A stretch of DNA of 64,000 nucleotides from Ahrensia sp. (GCA_028817895.1 JAPPOQ010000033.1:1-64000), one strand, 5' to 3'; counted from the first letter of the stretch, positions 30,065-38,894 are shown. Translations and numbers: made by a program. The notes: generated by a model not told the origin, from the sequence alone.

Positions 30065-31087
30065 GTGGAACGAGTGGAATTGGCTGACCTCAGCTTTGTG
30101 GGTCACGGACTATCGCGGCCTGAATGCGCACTCGCTCATTCCTCAGGGCTGATTGTCGCGCCGGATTGGACAGGCAATGGCGGCGTGTCGGTGATTTTCC
30201 AAGACGGCAGCGTAAAGCGACATCTGGCGCGAGAACCTCTGGACACGGGTGAAGCGCTGCGGCCAAACGGCATTTGCCTTTTAGAGGGCGGCGATCTCCT
30301 GCTTGCCCATTTGGGCGATGAAACGGGCGGTGTGTACAGATTGCGGCCCGATGGCAGTGTCCAACCCTTTCTGACGCATCTCAATGATGAACCACTTCCG
30401 CCGACCAATTTCGTGACCCTCGATATCGCCGATCGGGTCTGGGTCACCGTGTCAACGCGCATGCGCCCCCGCGCCGCCGCATATCGCAGCGATGTCGCCG
30501 ATGGTTTCATTGTCCTGGTTGAGGGTGGCGACGCGCGCATCGTTGCCGATGGGTTGGGTTACACCAATGAGTGCATGTTGCACCCGGACGGCGAACGATT
30601 GTTCGTCAACGAGACCTTTGCGCGGCGGCTGACATGTTTCGAGATTGACAGCGATGGCGGGTTGAGCAACCGGAAAACGGTCGCCGAGTTCGGCACCGGC
30701 ACGTTCCCGGATGGCCTCGCTTTCGACGCCGACGGATGCGCATGGATCACATCCATCGTCTCAAACCGCGTATTGCGGGTGGACGATACGGGCGACGTTT
30801 TGGTCCTTTTGGAAGATGCAAATGCGGAGCATCTCAACTGGGTGGAGAATGCCTGGAGCCAAAATGCGATGGGACGAACGCATCTCGACAAGGCTGCCGG
30901 TCGCCGCCTGCGCAACATCTCGAACCTCGCCTTTTGCGGCGAGGGCCTGCGGCAAGCCGTGCTCGGCTGCCTTTTGGGCGACAGTCTTGCGCTTCTCGAT
31001 ATGCCTGTGGCCGGCGCCCGGCCAATTCACTGGACTTTCGATATCGCACCGCTGATAAGCGCGCTCGATACAAAGCCGGCTCTTTGA
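30065..31087 (+). CDS. SMP-30/gluconolactonase family protein
   Basis: Six-bladed beta-propeller lactonase of about 340 aa. Metal-binding and family segments: RPECALAHSSGLIVAPDW (Glu), TNFVTLDIADRVWVTVST (Asn), GYTNECMLHPDGERLFVNET (Asn) and FPDGLAFDADGCAWITS (Asp). It probably opens a sugar-acid lactone. The GTG at 30065 has AAGGAG upstream with a long 13-nt spacer; an ATG at 30011 in frame has no ribosome site, so the start is uncertain. It leads a three-gene unit with a decarboxylating dehydrogenase and a MocA-type oxidoreductase. Confidence 0.85.
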   Translation: MERVELADLSFVGHGLSRPECALAHSSGLIVAPDWTGNGGVSVIFQDGSVKRHLAREPLDTGEALRPNGICLLEGGDLLLAHLGDETGGVYRLRPDGSVQPFLTHLNDEPLPPTNFVTLDIADRVWVTVSTRMRPRAAAYRSDVADGFIVLVEGGDARIVADGLGYTNECMLHPDGERLFVNETFARRLTCFEIDSDGGLSNRKTVAEFGTGTFPDGLAFDADGCAWITSIVSNRVLRVDDTGDVLVLLEDANAEHLNWVENAWSQNAMGRTHLDKAAGRRLRNISNLAFCGEGLRQAVLGCLLGDSLALLDMPVAGARPIHWTFDIAPLISALDTKPAL

Positions 31088-31102
31088 ATAAGGCACGCTA
31101 CC

Positions 31103-32197
31103 ATGGCCGATCCGCTGCAACTTGCTATCCTGCCGGGAGACGGCATCGGGCTGGAGATTACCCAGCCAAGCGTGGACCTCGTGCAAAAAGCGCTCATGGC
31201 TTGCGGGGAACCGGAAGCGTATATGGTGTGGCTGGAAGCCGGTGCGAACGCTTATGTGAAGCTAGGCGAGGCATTGCCACAGGCAACAATCGATGGCTGC
31301 CGTGCCGCCGATGCAATTTTGCTGGCGGCTATGGGTGACCCCGACATCCGCTATCCTGACGGCACAGAAATCATTGCCCAGATCGATTTGCGGTTTGAGC
31401 TTGATCTTTATGCGGGTGTGCGCCCGGCGCGGTCTGTCGCGGGGGTCGCCGGGCCGCTTGCTGATCCGCGCGCCAATGCGCTCGATTTTGTGGTGATCCG
31501 TGAATCGACGGAAGGATTGTTTGCCTCGCTCGGCAAGGGGATGCGCGAGGAAGGCGAGGCCCGCGATACGCAGGTCATCACCCGCAAGGGAACGCAGCGC
31601 GTTTGCGACTTCGCCTTTCGTCTCGCTCAGCAACGCAAGGCGCAAGGCAAACGCGGTCAGGTGATGAGCGTCGACAAGGCCAATGTGTTCGTGTCTATGG
31701 CCTTTTGGCGCGACGTTTTTGACGATGTGGCGAGCCGCCATCCAGACATTGAAAAGCGCCATGGCTATGTTGATGCCATCGCCATGGAGATGGTGCGACG
31801 GCCCTGGGAATTCGATGTGATGGTCACGGAAAACATGTATGGCGACATTCTCTCCGACCTCGCCGCCGGACTGATCGGCGGGCTTGGCATGGCGCCATCC
31901 GCCGATATTGGCGATGATCACGCCGTATTCCAGCCGTGTCACGGCTCCGCGCCCGACATTGCAGGCACTGGCAAGGCCAATCCGACCGCCATGTTCCTCT
32001 CTGCCGCCATGATGTTGGAATGGCTTGCGCAGGAAAAGGGCGTCGAAGCCTATGCGCAGGCGGGGAAACTGATGACGGATGCCATTGATGACGCGTTTCG
32101 CGATGGCACACTTGTATCCACCGAGCGCGGCGGGGACGCTGGCGTTGAAGCGATCACACAGGCTGTCAACGCGGCGCTTGATCGCCGCATCGGATGA
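31103..32197 (+). CDS. Isocitrate/isopropylmalate dehydrogenase family protein
   Basis: Beta-decarboxylating NAD(P)-dependent dehydrogenase, 364 aa. [10 protein letters not shown], the catalytic Lys in SVDKANVF, and the metal-binding Asp cluster in [15 protein letters not shown] followed by [18 protein letters not shown] are all present. The substrate is not leucine precursor or isocitrate by context: it lies 15 bp after an SMP-30 lactonase and overlaps a Gfo/Idh/MocA gene by 4 bp, so a 2-hydroxy acid from sugar-acid breakdown (tartrate- or malate-like) is more likely. This is inference. Confidence 0.9.
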   Translation: MADPLQLAILPGDGIGLEITQPSVDLVQKALMACGEPEAYMVWLEAGANAYVKLGEALPQATIDGCRAADAILLAAMGDPDIRYPDGTEIIAQIDLRFELDLYAGVRPARSVAGVAGPLADPRANALDFVVIRESTEGLFASLGKGMREEGEARDTQVITRKGTQRVCDFAFRLAQQRKAQGKRGQVMSVDKANVFVSMAFWRDVFDDVASRHPDIEKRHGYVDAIAMEMVRRPWEFDVMVTENMYGDILSDLAAGLIGGLGMAPSADIGDDHAVFQPCHGSAPDIAGTGKANPTAMFLSAAMMLEWLAQEKGVEAYAQAGKLMTDAIDDAFRDGTLVSTERGGDAGVEAITQAVNAALDRRIG

Positions 32198-33219
32198 CCA
32201 GACTGCGCGTTGCTGTCGCAGGAACCGGCTATTTCAGCCAGTTTCATGTCGACGCCTGGTCGCGATGCGAGGAGGTCGAGATCGTCGGCATATGCGGGCT
32301 TGAGGCTGACACCGTCGCGCGTATCGCGGCCGTTCTTCGTGTTCCGGCCTTCGCAGATGCTGGGGAGATGTTGGATGCGGTGAAGCCCGACCTCCTCGAT
32401 ATCATCACGCCGCCCGACACGCATGTGAGCCTGATCGAAACCGCCGCATCGCGTGACGTGAATGTGGTGTGCCAGAAGCCGTTTTGCGGATCTCTGGACC
32501 GAGCGACGGCAGCCGTCGAAACAGCCCGGAACGCTGACATCACATTGATCGTGCACGAAAATTTCCGCTTTCAGCCCTGGTATCAGGAAATCGTGCGGCA
32601 GATTGAAAGCGATCGACTGGGAGAACTCTTTCAGGCGACGTTTCGCTTGCGCCCGGGAGACGGGCAGGGGGTGGACGCTTACCGTGATCGCCAGCCCTAT
32701 TTTCGCAATATGCCGCGCTTTCTGATCCATGAAACGGTTGTTCATTTCATCGATGCGTTCCGCTTTCTCTTCGGCGAACCACAAAGCGTCTTTGCGGATC
32801 TGCGTCGCCTGAACCCGTCCATCGTGGGTGAAGATGCGGGTCTTGTCGTGCTGTCGTTCCAAAATGGTCTTCGTGGCCTCATTGATGGCAATCGTCTGGC
32901 AAGCCATATGGCCGAAAATCCGCGCCGCACGATGGGCGAGATGCTCGTCGAGGGTGAAAAGGGGTCGCTGTCCTTGAATGGTGACGCGGCTTTGGAGTTT
33001 CGGTCGCATGCTGCCCAAGAGACGCAGCGCGTCGACTATGATTGGGATGATGTGGGCTTTGGTGGCGATTGCGTCTATCGCTTCACGCGCCATGTTGTGG
33101 ATCACTTCTGCCATGGCGCGGCTTTACAAACCGAGGCCGAAGCCTATCTCGCCAATCTGCGCATTGTGGAGGCGATCTATGAGTCGGCAAGTCAGCGCCG
33201 CGTTGTTGACCTCACCTAG
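32194..33219 (+). CDS. Gfo/Idh/MocA family oxidoreductase
   Basis: NAD(P)-dependent sugar oxidoreductase of 341 aa. The Rossmann motif VAGTGYFSQFHV is at the N-terminus; NVVCQKPFCGS contains the EKP-like catalytic lysine (here QKP, Gln for the usual Glu); GENFRF-type NFRFQPW and IHETVVHFIDAFRFLFGEP provide the substrate-site histidine. The start overlaps the preceding stop (ATGA), completing the three-gene sugar-acid unit that begins at 30065. Confidence 0.9.
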   Translation: MTRLRVAVAGTGYFSQFHVDAWSRCEEVEIVGICGLEADTVARIAAVLRVPAFADAGEMLDAVKPDLLDIITPPDTHVSLIETAASRDVNVVCQKPFCGSLDRATAAVETARNADITLIVHENFRFQPWYQEIVRQIESDRLGELFQATFRLRPGDGQGVDAYRDRQPYFRNMPRFLIHETVVHFIDAFRFLFGEPQSVFADLRRLNPSIVGEDAGLVVLSFQNGLRGLIDGNRLASHMAENPRRTMGEMLVEGEKGSLSLNGDAALEFRSHAAQETQRVDYDWDDVGFGGDCVYRFTRHVVDHFCHGAALQTEAEAYLANLRIVEAIYESASQRRVVDLT

Positions 33220-33296
33220 TCGTTCATGCAGCCTTCAGATTCCATGATGCATATGTTTCTCACGGTCTTCGATGATTGGCCTTTGAGGTCTTTAAT

Positions 33297-33575
33297 ATGT
33301 TGAAAATGAACATCTTCCTTTCTGTTCTGGTTGCCGCAAGTTGGCTTGTCGTGCCGACAGCCTTGGCAGCGACAGTGTCCAATTCTGGTGCCGAAACGAT
33401 CACCGTCACTGTCACGGAGAATGGCGACCGTCGTGATGTCGACATTGCGGCTGGTGCAGTGGTGAACCTTTGCCCGGCTGGCTGTTTCATCTCCTTTCCG
33501 TCGGGCGACATTCTAGCGCTGAAAGGCGGTGAACGGGTCGTGGTGGAAAACGGCGTCGGCCGCATTGCGCAATAG
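33297..33575 (+). CDS. Small secreted protein of unknown function
   Basis: A 92-aa protein with a signal peptide (about residues 1-25, ending TALA before ATVSNSG) and a short beta-rich mature domain with two cysteines in NLCPAGCFISFPSGD. ATG 33297 is preceded by GAGG at a spacing of 8 nt; a TTG at 33276 is an alternative. I recognise it only as a rhizobial hypothetical protein. It lies between the MocA gene and the MscS channel, 98 bp before the latter. Confidence 0.75.
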   Translation: MLKMNIFLSVLVAASWLVVPTALAATVSNSGAETITVTVTENGDRRDVDIAAGAVVNLCPAGCFISFPSGDILALKGGERVVVENGVGRIAQ

Positions 33576-33673
33576 GCTTTGCTGAGAGAACTGATCTGCC
33601 TTGAGCTTGCCGCTTTGCAGCGTCAGGGCTAGCTTTTGACTTTGGCGATTTCGTCGACCTCATTTTGAACTGA

Positions 33674-36091
33674 ATGCCGACATCCAAACCCCTGCCAAGA
33701 GTGTTGGCGCTGGCTTTTTGCCTGTTGTGGCTCGCCGGTTGGTCACATGTTGGACTGGCTCAGCAGACGAGCGCCGACCCAATGCCCGACCTTGCCGGGC
33801 AACTGACAAAATCGCTGGCGCCGATTGATGAGCGCCTCAACCGCATCGAGGCGGCGATTTCCGAGCAGGATCTGTCTACCGAACAGTTGAACCGCCTACG
33901 AGCGGAGTTGGAAGGGCTGGATGATGATGTGCTTGGCCGCGTCATTGAGCTGCAGCCCGAATTGTCAGACCTGAAAGCCCGTCTGCAGCGTTTGCCCGAT
34001 CCTCCCAAGGAAGGAGATCCCGCGGAACCGCAGGAGATTGCAAACGAACGACAAGCGCTTTCCGATGCCAGTGCAAAAGCGACATTGGCCATGCGTGATG
34101 CCGAACTTATGGCCGTGCGTGCCGGCAATCTGCTGGACCGTGTTCTGTCGCAACGCCGCGAGCTTTTCGTCTCGCGCTTGTTCGAGCGGCGTTTCATCGA
34201 TTCCCAGACGGTGACGGTCACGATGGACGAGGCTGGTCGCTACGCCGCGCTGGTGGTCAGTAGCATAAGCGGTTGGATCCGGTCTCTTTTCGAGTTCAAT
34301 CTGCTGCGGCTTCTGGCCGCTCTTGCGCTCACGGCAATCGTCGGTGTTTTGCTGAGCATTATGCTGCGGCCTTTGCGCCGGTGGCTGCAACACGTCTTGG
34401 CGACAGACCGTATCAGCTATTTGCAGCAGGTCACGCTCGCCTTTTTCACAATCATCTTGCCGACGGCGGCGGCAGCGATCTGGGCGCTTTCGCTTCACCT
34501 GTTTCTCACGCAACTTGGCCTGTATCGATTTCGCGTCGACGAGATCGTGCCGGTCGTCTTGGGAGTGCTCGTCGCGGCGGTGTTCTTCTGGCTGCTGCTG
34601 CGGGCGGTTCTGTCACCTGGCGATGAATCGCGGCGATTGATCGCGCTCTCCGGAAGCGCGGCGCGCCGACTCACCTGGCTTGGCATGGCAATGGCGCTGG
34701 TTGCGGGGCTGGACTACGCCCTGACGCAACTCGTCATCATTTTTGACATGCCGGTCGAGTTCACGGTGGTTAAAAGCGTTATCTCCGCGCTCTTGCTGGC
34801 ACTGCTGATGGTGCTGGTGGTTCGAACCCGGCTGCAACCTGTCGGTGCGGAATCACCGCGCAGTGGATATCGCGGCTGGAACCCGATCATCTACTGGCTG
34901 GTCTGGGCGAGCGTGTTTGCCATCGTGATCGCCATCGTCGCTGGCTTTGTCAGCCTTGGCCGGTTCATGGCGGGGCAGATCATTTTCACCGGATCGATTG
35001 CCGCGACCCTCTACATTGGCTATCTGGCCTCGCGCGCCATTGCCACACAGGGGGCGATGGCGACCACTCGTTTTGGCGCAAGGCTCGTGCAGGAGCGCGG
35101 CTTTTCTGAGCTGAGACTTGATCAGATCGGTCTGCTCGCCTCGATCCTCATCAACATCATGCTGCTGATGATCGGCATTCCAGTTGTCCTGTTGCAGTTC
35201 GGCTTTGAGTGGAGCGATGTTCTGCGTTGGGGCGGATCGCTGCTCTTCGGCTTTTCCGTTGGCGGCGTGCAGATTTCACTTGGGCGGATCGCCTTTGCGC
35301 TTCTGGTTTTCTTCCTGCTCATCGCGGCCACACGCATGGTGCAGCGTTGGTTCGACGGTAAAATTCTGGCGCGAACTCAATTGGATGCTGGCGTCAAGAA
35401 CTCGGTGCGTGCCGGAGTCGGTTATGTCGGCTTTTTCATTGCTGCGATGATCGGGATCAGTTGGGCGGGCTTCAACCTGTCCAATATCGCGCTGATCGCC
35501 GGTGCTTTGTCGGTGGGCATTGGCTTTGGGCTGCAAAACATCGTCAACAACTTCGTTTCCGGGATTATCATGCTCATTGAGCGACCCATCAAAGTGGGGG
35601 ACATTATCGTCGTTGCCGGGGCAGAGGGCTTTGTGCGCAAAATCAACGTGCGCGCCACCGAACTGGAAACGTTCGACCGTCAATCCGTGATCATTCCCAA
35701 TTCTGAGGTGATCAACACATCGGTGGGCAACTGGATGCACACCGACAGCGTACGTCGCGTGGTGATTGCGATCGGCGTGGCCTACGGTTCCGACATCGAG
35801 AAGGTTCGTAACGTGTTGCTGGAGACCGTCGAAGGCGACGACAGGATCGCGACATTTCCGCACCCTTTCGTGCATTTTGCCGATTTCGGGGCCTCATCGC
35901 TGGACTTCCAGTTGCGCTTTTTTCTGCGCGACATCATGGAAACTCCCTTCGTTGAGACGGATGTTCGGTTCCGCATCGACAAGGCGTTCCGTGAAAATGG
36001 CATAGAAATCCCGTTCCCGCAGACCGATCTGCACATACGCTCAGGCCTGAAAGAGGCTTTGCAGGACGATGCAAGCCGCGCTAACAGGTGA
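33674..36091 (+). CDS. Mechanosensitive ion channel protein (DUF3772 + MscS)
   Basis: Large MscS-family channel of 805 aa, with a signal peptide (ending GLAQ near 29), a periplasmic helical DUF3772 region with coiled-coil character (about 35-185), then about 10-11 TM helices from 205 to 620. The pore helix and beta domain of MscS follow: GALSVGIGFGLQNIVNNFVSGIIMLIERPIKVGD, then VIIPNSEVI and the C-terminal region with DFQLRFFLRDIMET. It belongs to the MscK/YnaI-like large class, releasing solutes under hypo-osmotic stress. Confidence 0.93.
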   Translation: MPTSKPLPRVLALAFCLLWLAGWSHVGLAQQTSADPMPDLAGQLTKSLAPIDERLNRIEAAISEQDLSTEQLNRLRAELEGLDDDVLGRVIELQPELSDLKARLQRLPDPPKEGDPAEPQEIANERQALSDASAKATLAMRDAELMAVRAGNLLDRVLSQRRELFVSRLFERRFIDSQTVTVTMDEAGRYAALVVSSISGWIRSLFEFNLLRLLAALALTAIVGVLLSIMLRPLRRWLQHVLATDRISYLQQVTLAFFTIILPTAAAAIWALSLHLFLTQLGLYRFRVDEIVPVVLGVLVAAVFFWLLLRAVLSPGDESRRLIALSGSAARRLTWLGMAMALVAGLDYALTQLVIIFDMPVEFTVVKSVISALLLALLMVLVVRTRLQPVGAESPRSGYRGWNPIIYWLVWASVFAIVIAIVAGFVSLGRFMAGQIIFTGSIAATLYIGYLASRAIATQGAMATTRFGARLVQERGFSELRLDQIGLLASILINIMLLMIGIPVVLLQFGFEWSDVLRWGGSLLFGFSVGGVQISLGRIAFALLVFFLLIAATRMVQRWFDGKILARTQLDAGVKNSVRAGVGYVGFFIAAMIGISWAGFNLSNIALIAGALSVGIGFGLQNIVNNFVSGIIMLIERPIKVGDIIVVAGAEGFVRKINVRATELETFDRQSVIIPNSEVINTSVGNWMHTDSVRRVVIAIGVAYGSDIEKVRNVLLETVEGDDRIATFPHPFVHFADFGASSLDFQLRFFLRDIMETPFVETDVRFRIDKAFRENGIEIPFPQTDLHIRSGLKEALQDDASRANR

Positions 36092-36161
36092 TTTGAGCAA
36101 GACACCATGGCTGCACTCGCCACCGGCGTCCGGGATGCGTGGCAAATAAGGCGGAACCGCT

Positions 36162-36719
36162 TTGGTCATAAGAAAACGTGAAGTCACGCTGGAAAGCCTG
36201 CTGTCAAAGACTGCAGCGGGTGACCGCGATGCGTTTCAGCAACTGTATGAGCGCAGTTCGGCAAAACTATTTGGCGTGGTTCTGCGTATCTTGAAGAACA
36301 GGCAGATGGCGGAGGACGCCCTTCAGGATGTCTATCTGAAAATCTGGCAGAGAGCTGATGCATTCGATGCGCAGAAGGGCAATCCGATTTCGTGGATGGC
36401 CACCATAGCGCGCAATCGAGCCATCGATGTTGTTCGGGCGTCGCGCAATCACCAGACGGTGGATGAGCCTGGCGACGAGGAGGAGCTTTTTCAACTGGGC
36501 GCAAGCGCCGCCGAGGGTGTTGAAGCTGGAGATCTGGAAACGCTGCGCTTCTGCCTGGGCGAGATGAAACTAGATGACCGACGTTACGTATTGATGGCTT
36601 ATTATGAGGGATATTCGCGCGATGAGCTTTCGGAGCGTTTTGACATGCCGGTGGGTACGATCAAAACGCGCTTGCGGCGGGGGCTGATGGCATTGCGCAT
36701 GTGTATGGAACGGGCATGA
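36162..36719 (+). CDS. ECF RNA polymerase sigma factor (SigK-like)
   Basis: Sigma-70 family ECF factor, 185 aa. Region 2 includes AEDALQDVYLKIWQ and FDAQKGNPISWMATIARNRAIDVVR; region 4 has YYEGYSRDELSERFDMPVGTIKTRLRRG, a helix-turn-helix for the -35 element. A TTG start at 36162 is chosen because no ATG or GTG occurs in frame before region 2, and AAGGCGG precedes it. Its stop overlaps the ATG of the anti-sigma gene, a standard ECF arrangement. Nearby exported msrB and DUF2177 suggest an envelope or oxidative stress response. Confidence 0.92.
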   Translation: MVIRKREVTLESLLSKTAAGDRDAFQQLYERSSAKLFGVVLRILKNRQMAEDALQDVYLKIWQRADAFDAQKGNPISWMATIARNRAIDVVRASRNHQTVDEPGDEEELFQLGASAAEGVEAGDLETLRFCLGEMKLDDRRYVLMAYYEGYSRDELSERFDMPVGTIKTRLRRGLMALRMCMERA

Positions 36720-37531
36720 GCACGCAAGAGCAACAACTGGATGCCGGCGAATATGTCATTGGCACGTTGAGTGCCGATGAACGCCGGGCATTCGAAGAAG
36801 CGCTCGCTGCTGATCCCAACCTGCAGATCGATTTGCAAGTGTGGGAACGCCAGCTCGGGCTGCTGGGGACCACGATTTCACCGGAACCGGTGCCCGATCA
36901 CGTCTGGAGCGGCATCGAGCAGGCCATCGGCATGCCCTCATCCTTCAAGCCCGCGGATATCGGGTCGGTTGGCGCAGATGGTGCCGGCGTTGCGGCATTG
37001 CAGCGCAAGATTGCCAACAACGACAATATGATCGCAGATTTGCGCATAAGCGTGCAGCGCTGGCGTCGCGGCGCGGTTGCCGCCGCTCTGGCTGCGTTCG
37101 CGCTTGGTGCCATTGTGTTCAGCGGCAGCGATGTGACCGCTCTACCCGATCAGTCCGTTGCGGAAAGCGTTGAAGGAAAGACCTATGTGGCAGTGGTGAA
37201 TGCCAATGGCGATTTGCCGTCGCTTCTGGTCAACATTGACACGGCCAGTGGTGACATCACTTTGCGCAGTCTCGGCATTGAACGACCAGCTGGTCGCAGC
37301 CTGGAACTCTGGTATGTGCCGCCGGGGCAGGCGCCGGTCTCAGTCGGGCTGGTTTCGGAAGGAACTTTGGACTTCAGCCAGGTTGACTTGTCTGACAATG
37401 GCCTGCTTGCGGTTTCACTGGAGCCGCAGGGCGGTTCACCAACTGGTTCAGCCACAGGTCCGGTGCTCTATACCGGCAAGCTGGTCGATGCTTCAGCTGC
37501 GGAACCGCAGGTCAACGCTGAAGAGCAATAG
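36716..37531 (+). CDS. Anti-sigma factor (RskA/anti-sigma-K type)
   Basis: Membrane-anchored anti-sigma factor, about 271 aa. The N-terminal cytoplasmic part begins with the RskA-type anti-sigma domain (YVIGTLSADERRAFEEALAAD, residues 13-33, and WERQLGLLG). One TM helix lies at about 119-136, followed by a periplasmic RskA C-terminal domain with VNANGDLPSLLVNID, GRSLELWYVPPG and GLLAVSLEPQGGSPTG. No ZAS-type Cys/His motif is seen, so release is probably by proteolysis rather than by thiol oxidation. The ATG overlaps the sigma gene stop. Confidence 0.9.
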   Translation: MSTQEQQLDAGEYVIGTLSADERRAFEEALAADPNLQIDLQVWERQLGLLGTTISPEPVPDHVWSGIEQAIGMPSSFKPADIGSVGADGAGVAALQRKIANNDNMIADLRISVQRWRRGAVAAALAAFALGAIVFSGSDVTALPDQSVAESVEGKTYVAVVNANGDLPSLLVNIDTASGDITLRSLGIERPAGRSLELWYVPPGQAPVSVGLVSEGTLDFSQVDLSDNGLLAVSLEPQGGSPTGSATGPVLYTGKLVDASAAEPQVNAEEQ

Positions 37532-37544
37532 CCGGTCTGATCTG

Positions 37545-38117
37545 TTAGCCGCTTTCGCTCTCGACATTGCCGGAACCTGCGTCCGGGTGGAATGTCAATG
37601 CAATTCCGTTGATACAATGGCGATTGCCGGTCGGTTGTGGCCCGTCATTGAAAATGTGCCCCTGATGGCCACCGCAACGCGCGCAATGCACTTCCGTGCG
37701 GGGAATACCGAAATAGCTGTAATCGATCTTGGTCCCGACCGTGTCCTTGATTGCTTCATAGAAACTCGGCCAGCCCGTGCCGCTGTCATATTTCGTCTCG
37801 GAACGATAAAGTGGCAGGTCACAGCCGGCACAATGGAAGGTTCCAGTCCGCTTTTCATTGTTCAGTGGGCTGGTGAATGGACGTTCCGTAGCTTCCTCAC
37901 GCAAAACGGCGAATTGGTCTGGCGTCAGCACCGCCTTCCATTCTTCAACGGTCTTTTCGATTTTTTCAATCGTGGCGGGAACGAGATCGTGCCCGTAAGT
38001 GGTGGTCACTTTCAGCGGATCGAATGCGGCAGAGGCGATTTTTCGACCAGACAACCCCACCGCGGCCAGCGTTGTGACTGCGGCTGCCGAACCAAACAGG
38101 AAAAGACGTCGATTCAT
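37545..38117 (-). CDS. msrB: Exported peptide-methionine (R)-S-oxide reductase
   Basis: Repairs R-methionine sulfoxide in proteins. The 190-aa protein has an N-terminal export signal (MNRRLFLFGSAAAVTTLAAVG, Tat-like with RR) so it works in the periplasm, unlike cytoplasmic MsrB. Zinc is bound by CAGC and CARC; the catalytic Cys is in NRHCINGIALTF. Note His in place of the common Tyr (RYC) and Gly for Ser at CIN. It is convergent with the sigma/anti-sigma pair 13 bp away. The stop is followed by no clear terminator. Confidence 0.94.
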   Translation of the reverse strand: MNRRLFLFGSAAAVTTLAAVGLSGRKIASAAFDPLKVTTTYGHDLVPATIEKIEKTVEEWKAVLTPDQFAVLREEATERPFTSPLNNEKRTGTFHCAGCDLPLYRSETKYDSGTGWPSFYEAIKDTVGTKIDYSYFGIPRTEVHCARCGGHQGHIFNDGPQPTGNRHCINGIALTFHPDAGSGNVESESG

Positions 38118-38204
38118 GAGATTCTACCCACTTTTCTTACCGATTCTGGCCAATTTAGACACCGACTGTCAGTTGCGCCATGAAATTTGGCTCACATTGA
38201 AGTG

Positions 38205-38330
38205 ACCCGCTCCCCGCAAATGCACGGTCTTGGGTGGGCCGCAGGTGGCAAATGCTCCGCATTGCTGCAGACCCTGCGGCCCGCTGACAGCAACCTCCCG
38301 CGTGCTGACAGTCACCCGGCGCGAGCGGGT
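38205..38330. ncRNA. Candidate structured RNA in the msrB-DUF2177 gap
   Basis: The 310-bp stretch 38118-38427 has no convincing gene. It can fold into one long interrupted hairpin: ACCCGCTC (38205-38212) pairs with GAGCGGGT (38323-38330); GCACG (38222-38226) with CGTGC (38301-38305); after a large internal bubble GGGCCGCAG (38236-38244) pairs with CTGCGGCCC (38274-38282); and GCAAATGC (38248-38255) with GCATTGC (38259-38265). The strand is undecided. On the minus strand it would be a 3' element of DUF2177 or a leader of msrB. The shape recalls 6S RNA, but no family can be assigned. An 8-bp direct repeat GCTGACAG occurs at 38283-38290 and 38304-38311. Confidence 0.35.
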
Positions 38331-38427
38331 GTTCTGAATCAACGCTGGTTGGGGCGCAACAGTTTCAAATCATGCTCTGAAAATAGCCGGTTCGGACAGA
38401 TTTTCGCGATTCGGCTGCACAAAAGGG

Positions 38428-38832
38428 CTATCCCATGATCATACGCGTGATCCATGCGCCGGAAACGGCCGAAATACTGGTCAATGTGATGCCCCAGAAG
38501 AAATCCACAAACGCGACGGTGGCGGTGTAGCCTTTCAACGTTGCCAGATTGGTGAAATCATAAGTGCCGTAGCACATCGCCCCCACAAGGGCGCCGAAGC
38601 CAAGCGCTGTGAGCAGGCTTCCCGAGTCGAGCCCCGGTTTCACTGCAAAGATCACCACACCGATGCCGTAAAGCAGATAGAAGCCCGCTGCCCAATGCAG
38701 TTTGAACTCGTCCAGCAGAAGCGGCCCAATCTGGTCTCGGTAGAACGTCTTGGCGATCGTACCAAGCCAGACATAGTCGATGGCGAAGAAAACGATCATG
38801 GTTGCGAAATAGGCAACGATGTAGCGTGTCAT
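38428..38832 (-). CDS. DUF2177 family membrane protein
   Basis: A 134-aa protein with four predicted TM helices (about 4-20, 43-63, 69-90, 101-130). FAIDYVWLGTIAKTFYRDQIGPLL and GALVGAMCYGTYDFTNLATLKGY are DUF2177 signatures. Function is unknown, but the family is often found with ECF sigma factors and lipid or singlet-oxygen stress genes, which matches the sigma/anti-sigma pair 2 kb away. ATG 38832 starts at MTRYIVAY; the frame is open to 38886. Confidence 0.88.
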   Translation of the reverse strand: MTRYIVAYFATMIVFFAIDYVWLGTIAKTFYRDQIGPLLLDEFKLHWAAGFYLLYGIGVVIFAVKPGLDSGSLLTALGFGALVGAMCYGTYDFTNLATLKGYTATVAFVDFFWGITLTSISAVSGAWITRMIMG

Positions 38833-38868
38833 GAAGCAGGCTCTTTTCTCAAGTGTCAGTAGCGGGGT

Positions 38869-38894
38869 AACGTGTTGGACCAGCAAGAGGTTTC
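38869..38894 (-). promoter_or_regulatory. Possible EcfG/general-stress-type promoter of the DUF2177 gene
   Basis: Reading on the minus strand, GAAAC (38894-38890) and CGTT (38872-38869) are separated by 17 nt. The EcfG (alphaproteobacterial general stress sigma factor) consensus is GGAAC-N16/17-CGTT, so there is one mismatch in the -35. Transcription would begin about 30 nt before the ATG at 38832. A four- or five-base match is weak evidence on its own. Confidence 0.3.

Noticed and set aside
32050-33114. A 354-codon open frame opposite the MocA-type gene
   Set aside because: Antisense shadow; the plus-strand frame has clear Rossmann and substrate motifs.
34819-34829. A tRNA T-loop-like string GGTTCGAACCC
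   Set aside because: It lies in frame within the MscS gene (encoding VRTR), and no acceptor stem or D/anticodon arms could be formed around it.
38205-38330. Naming the structured element as 6S, SRP or RNase P RNA
   Set aside because: The long hairpin with a bubble recalls 6S, but the SRP motif GGAAGGAAGCAGC and the RNase P core are absent and the gene neighbourhood does not fit known positions; left unassigned.
38187-38438. An 83-codon open frame in the msrB-DUF2177 gap
   Set aside because: It overlaps the paired stems of the structured element, overlaps the DUF2177 stop, has no ribosome site and no recognisable protein features.
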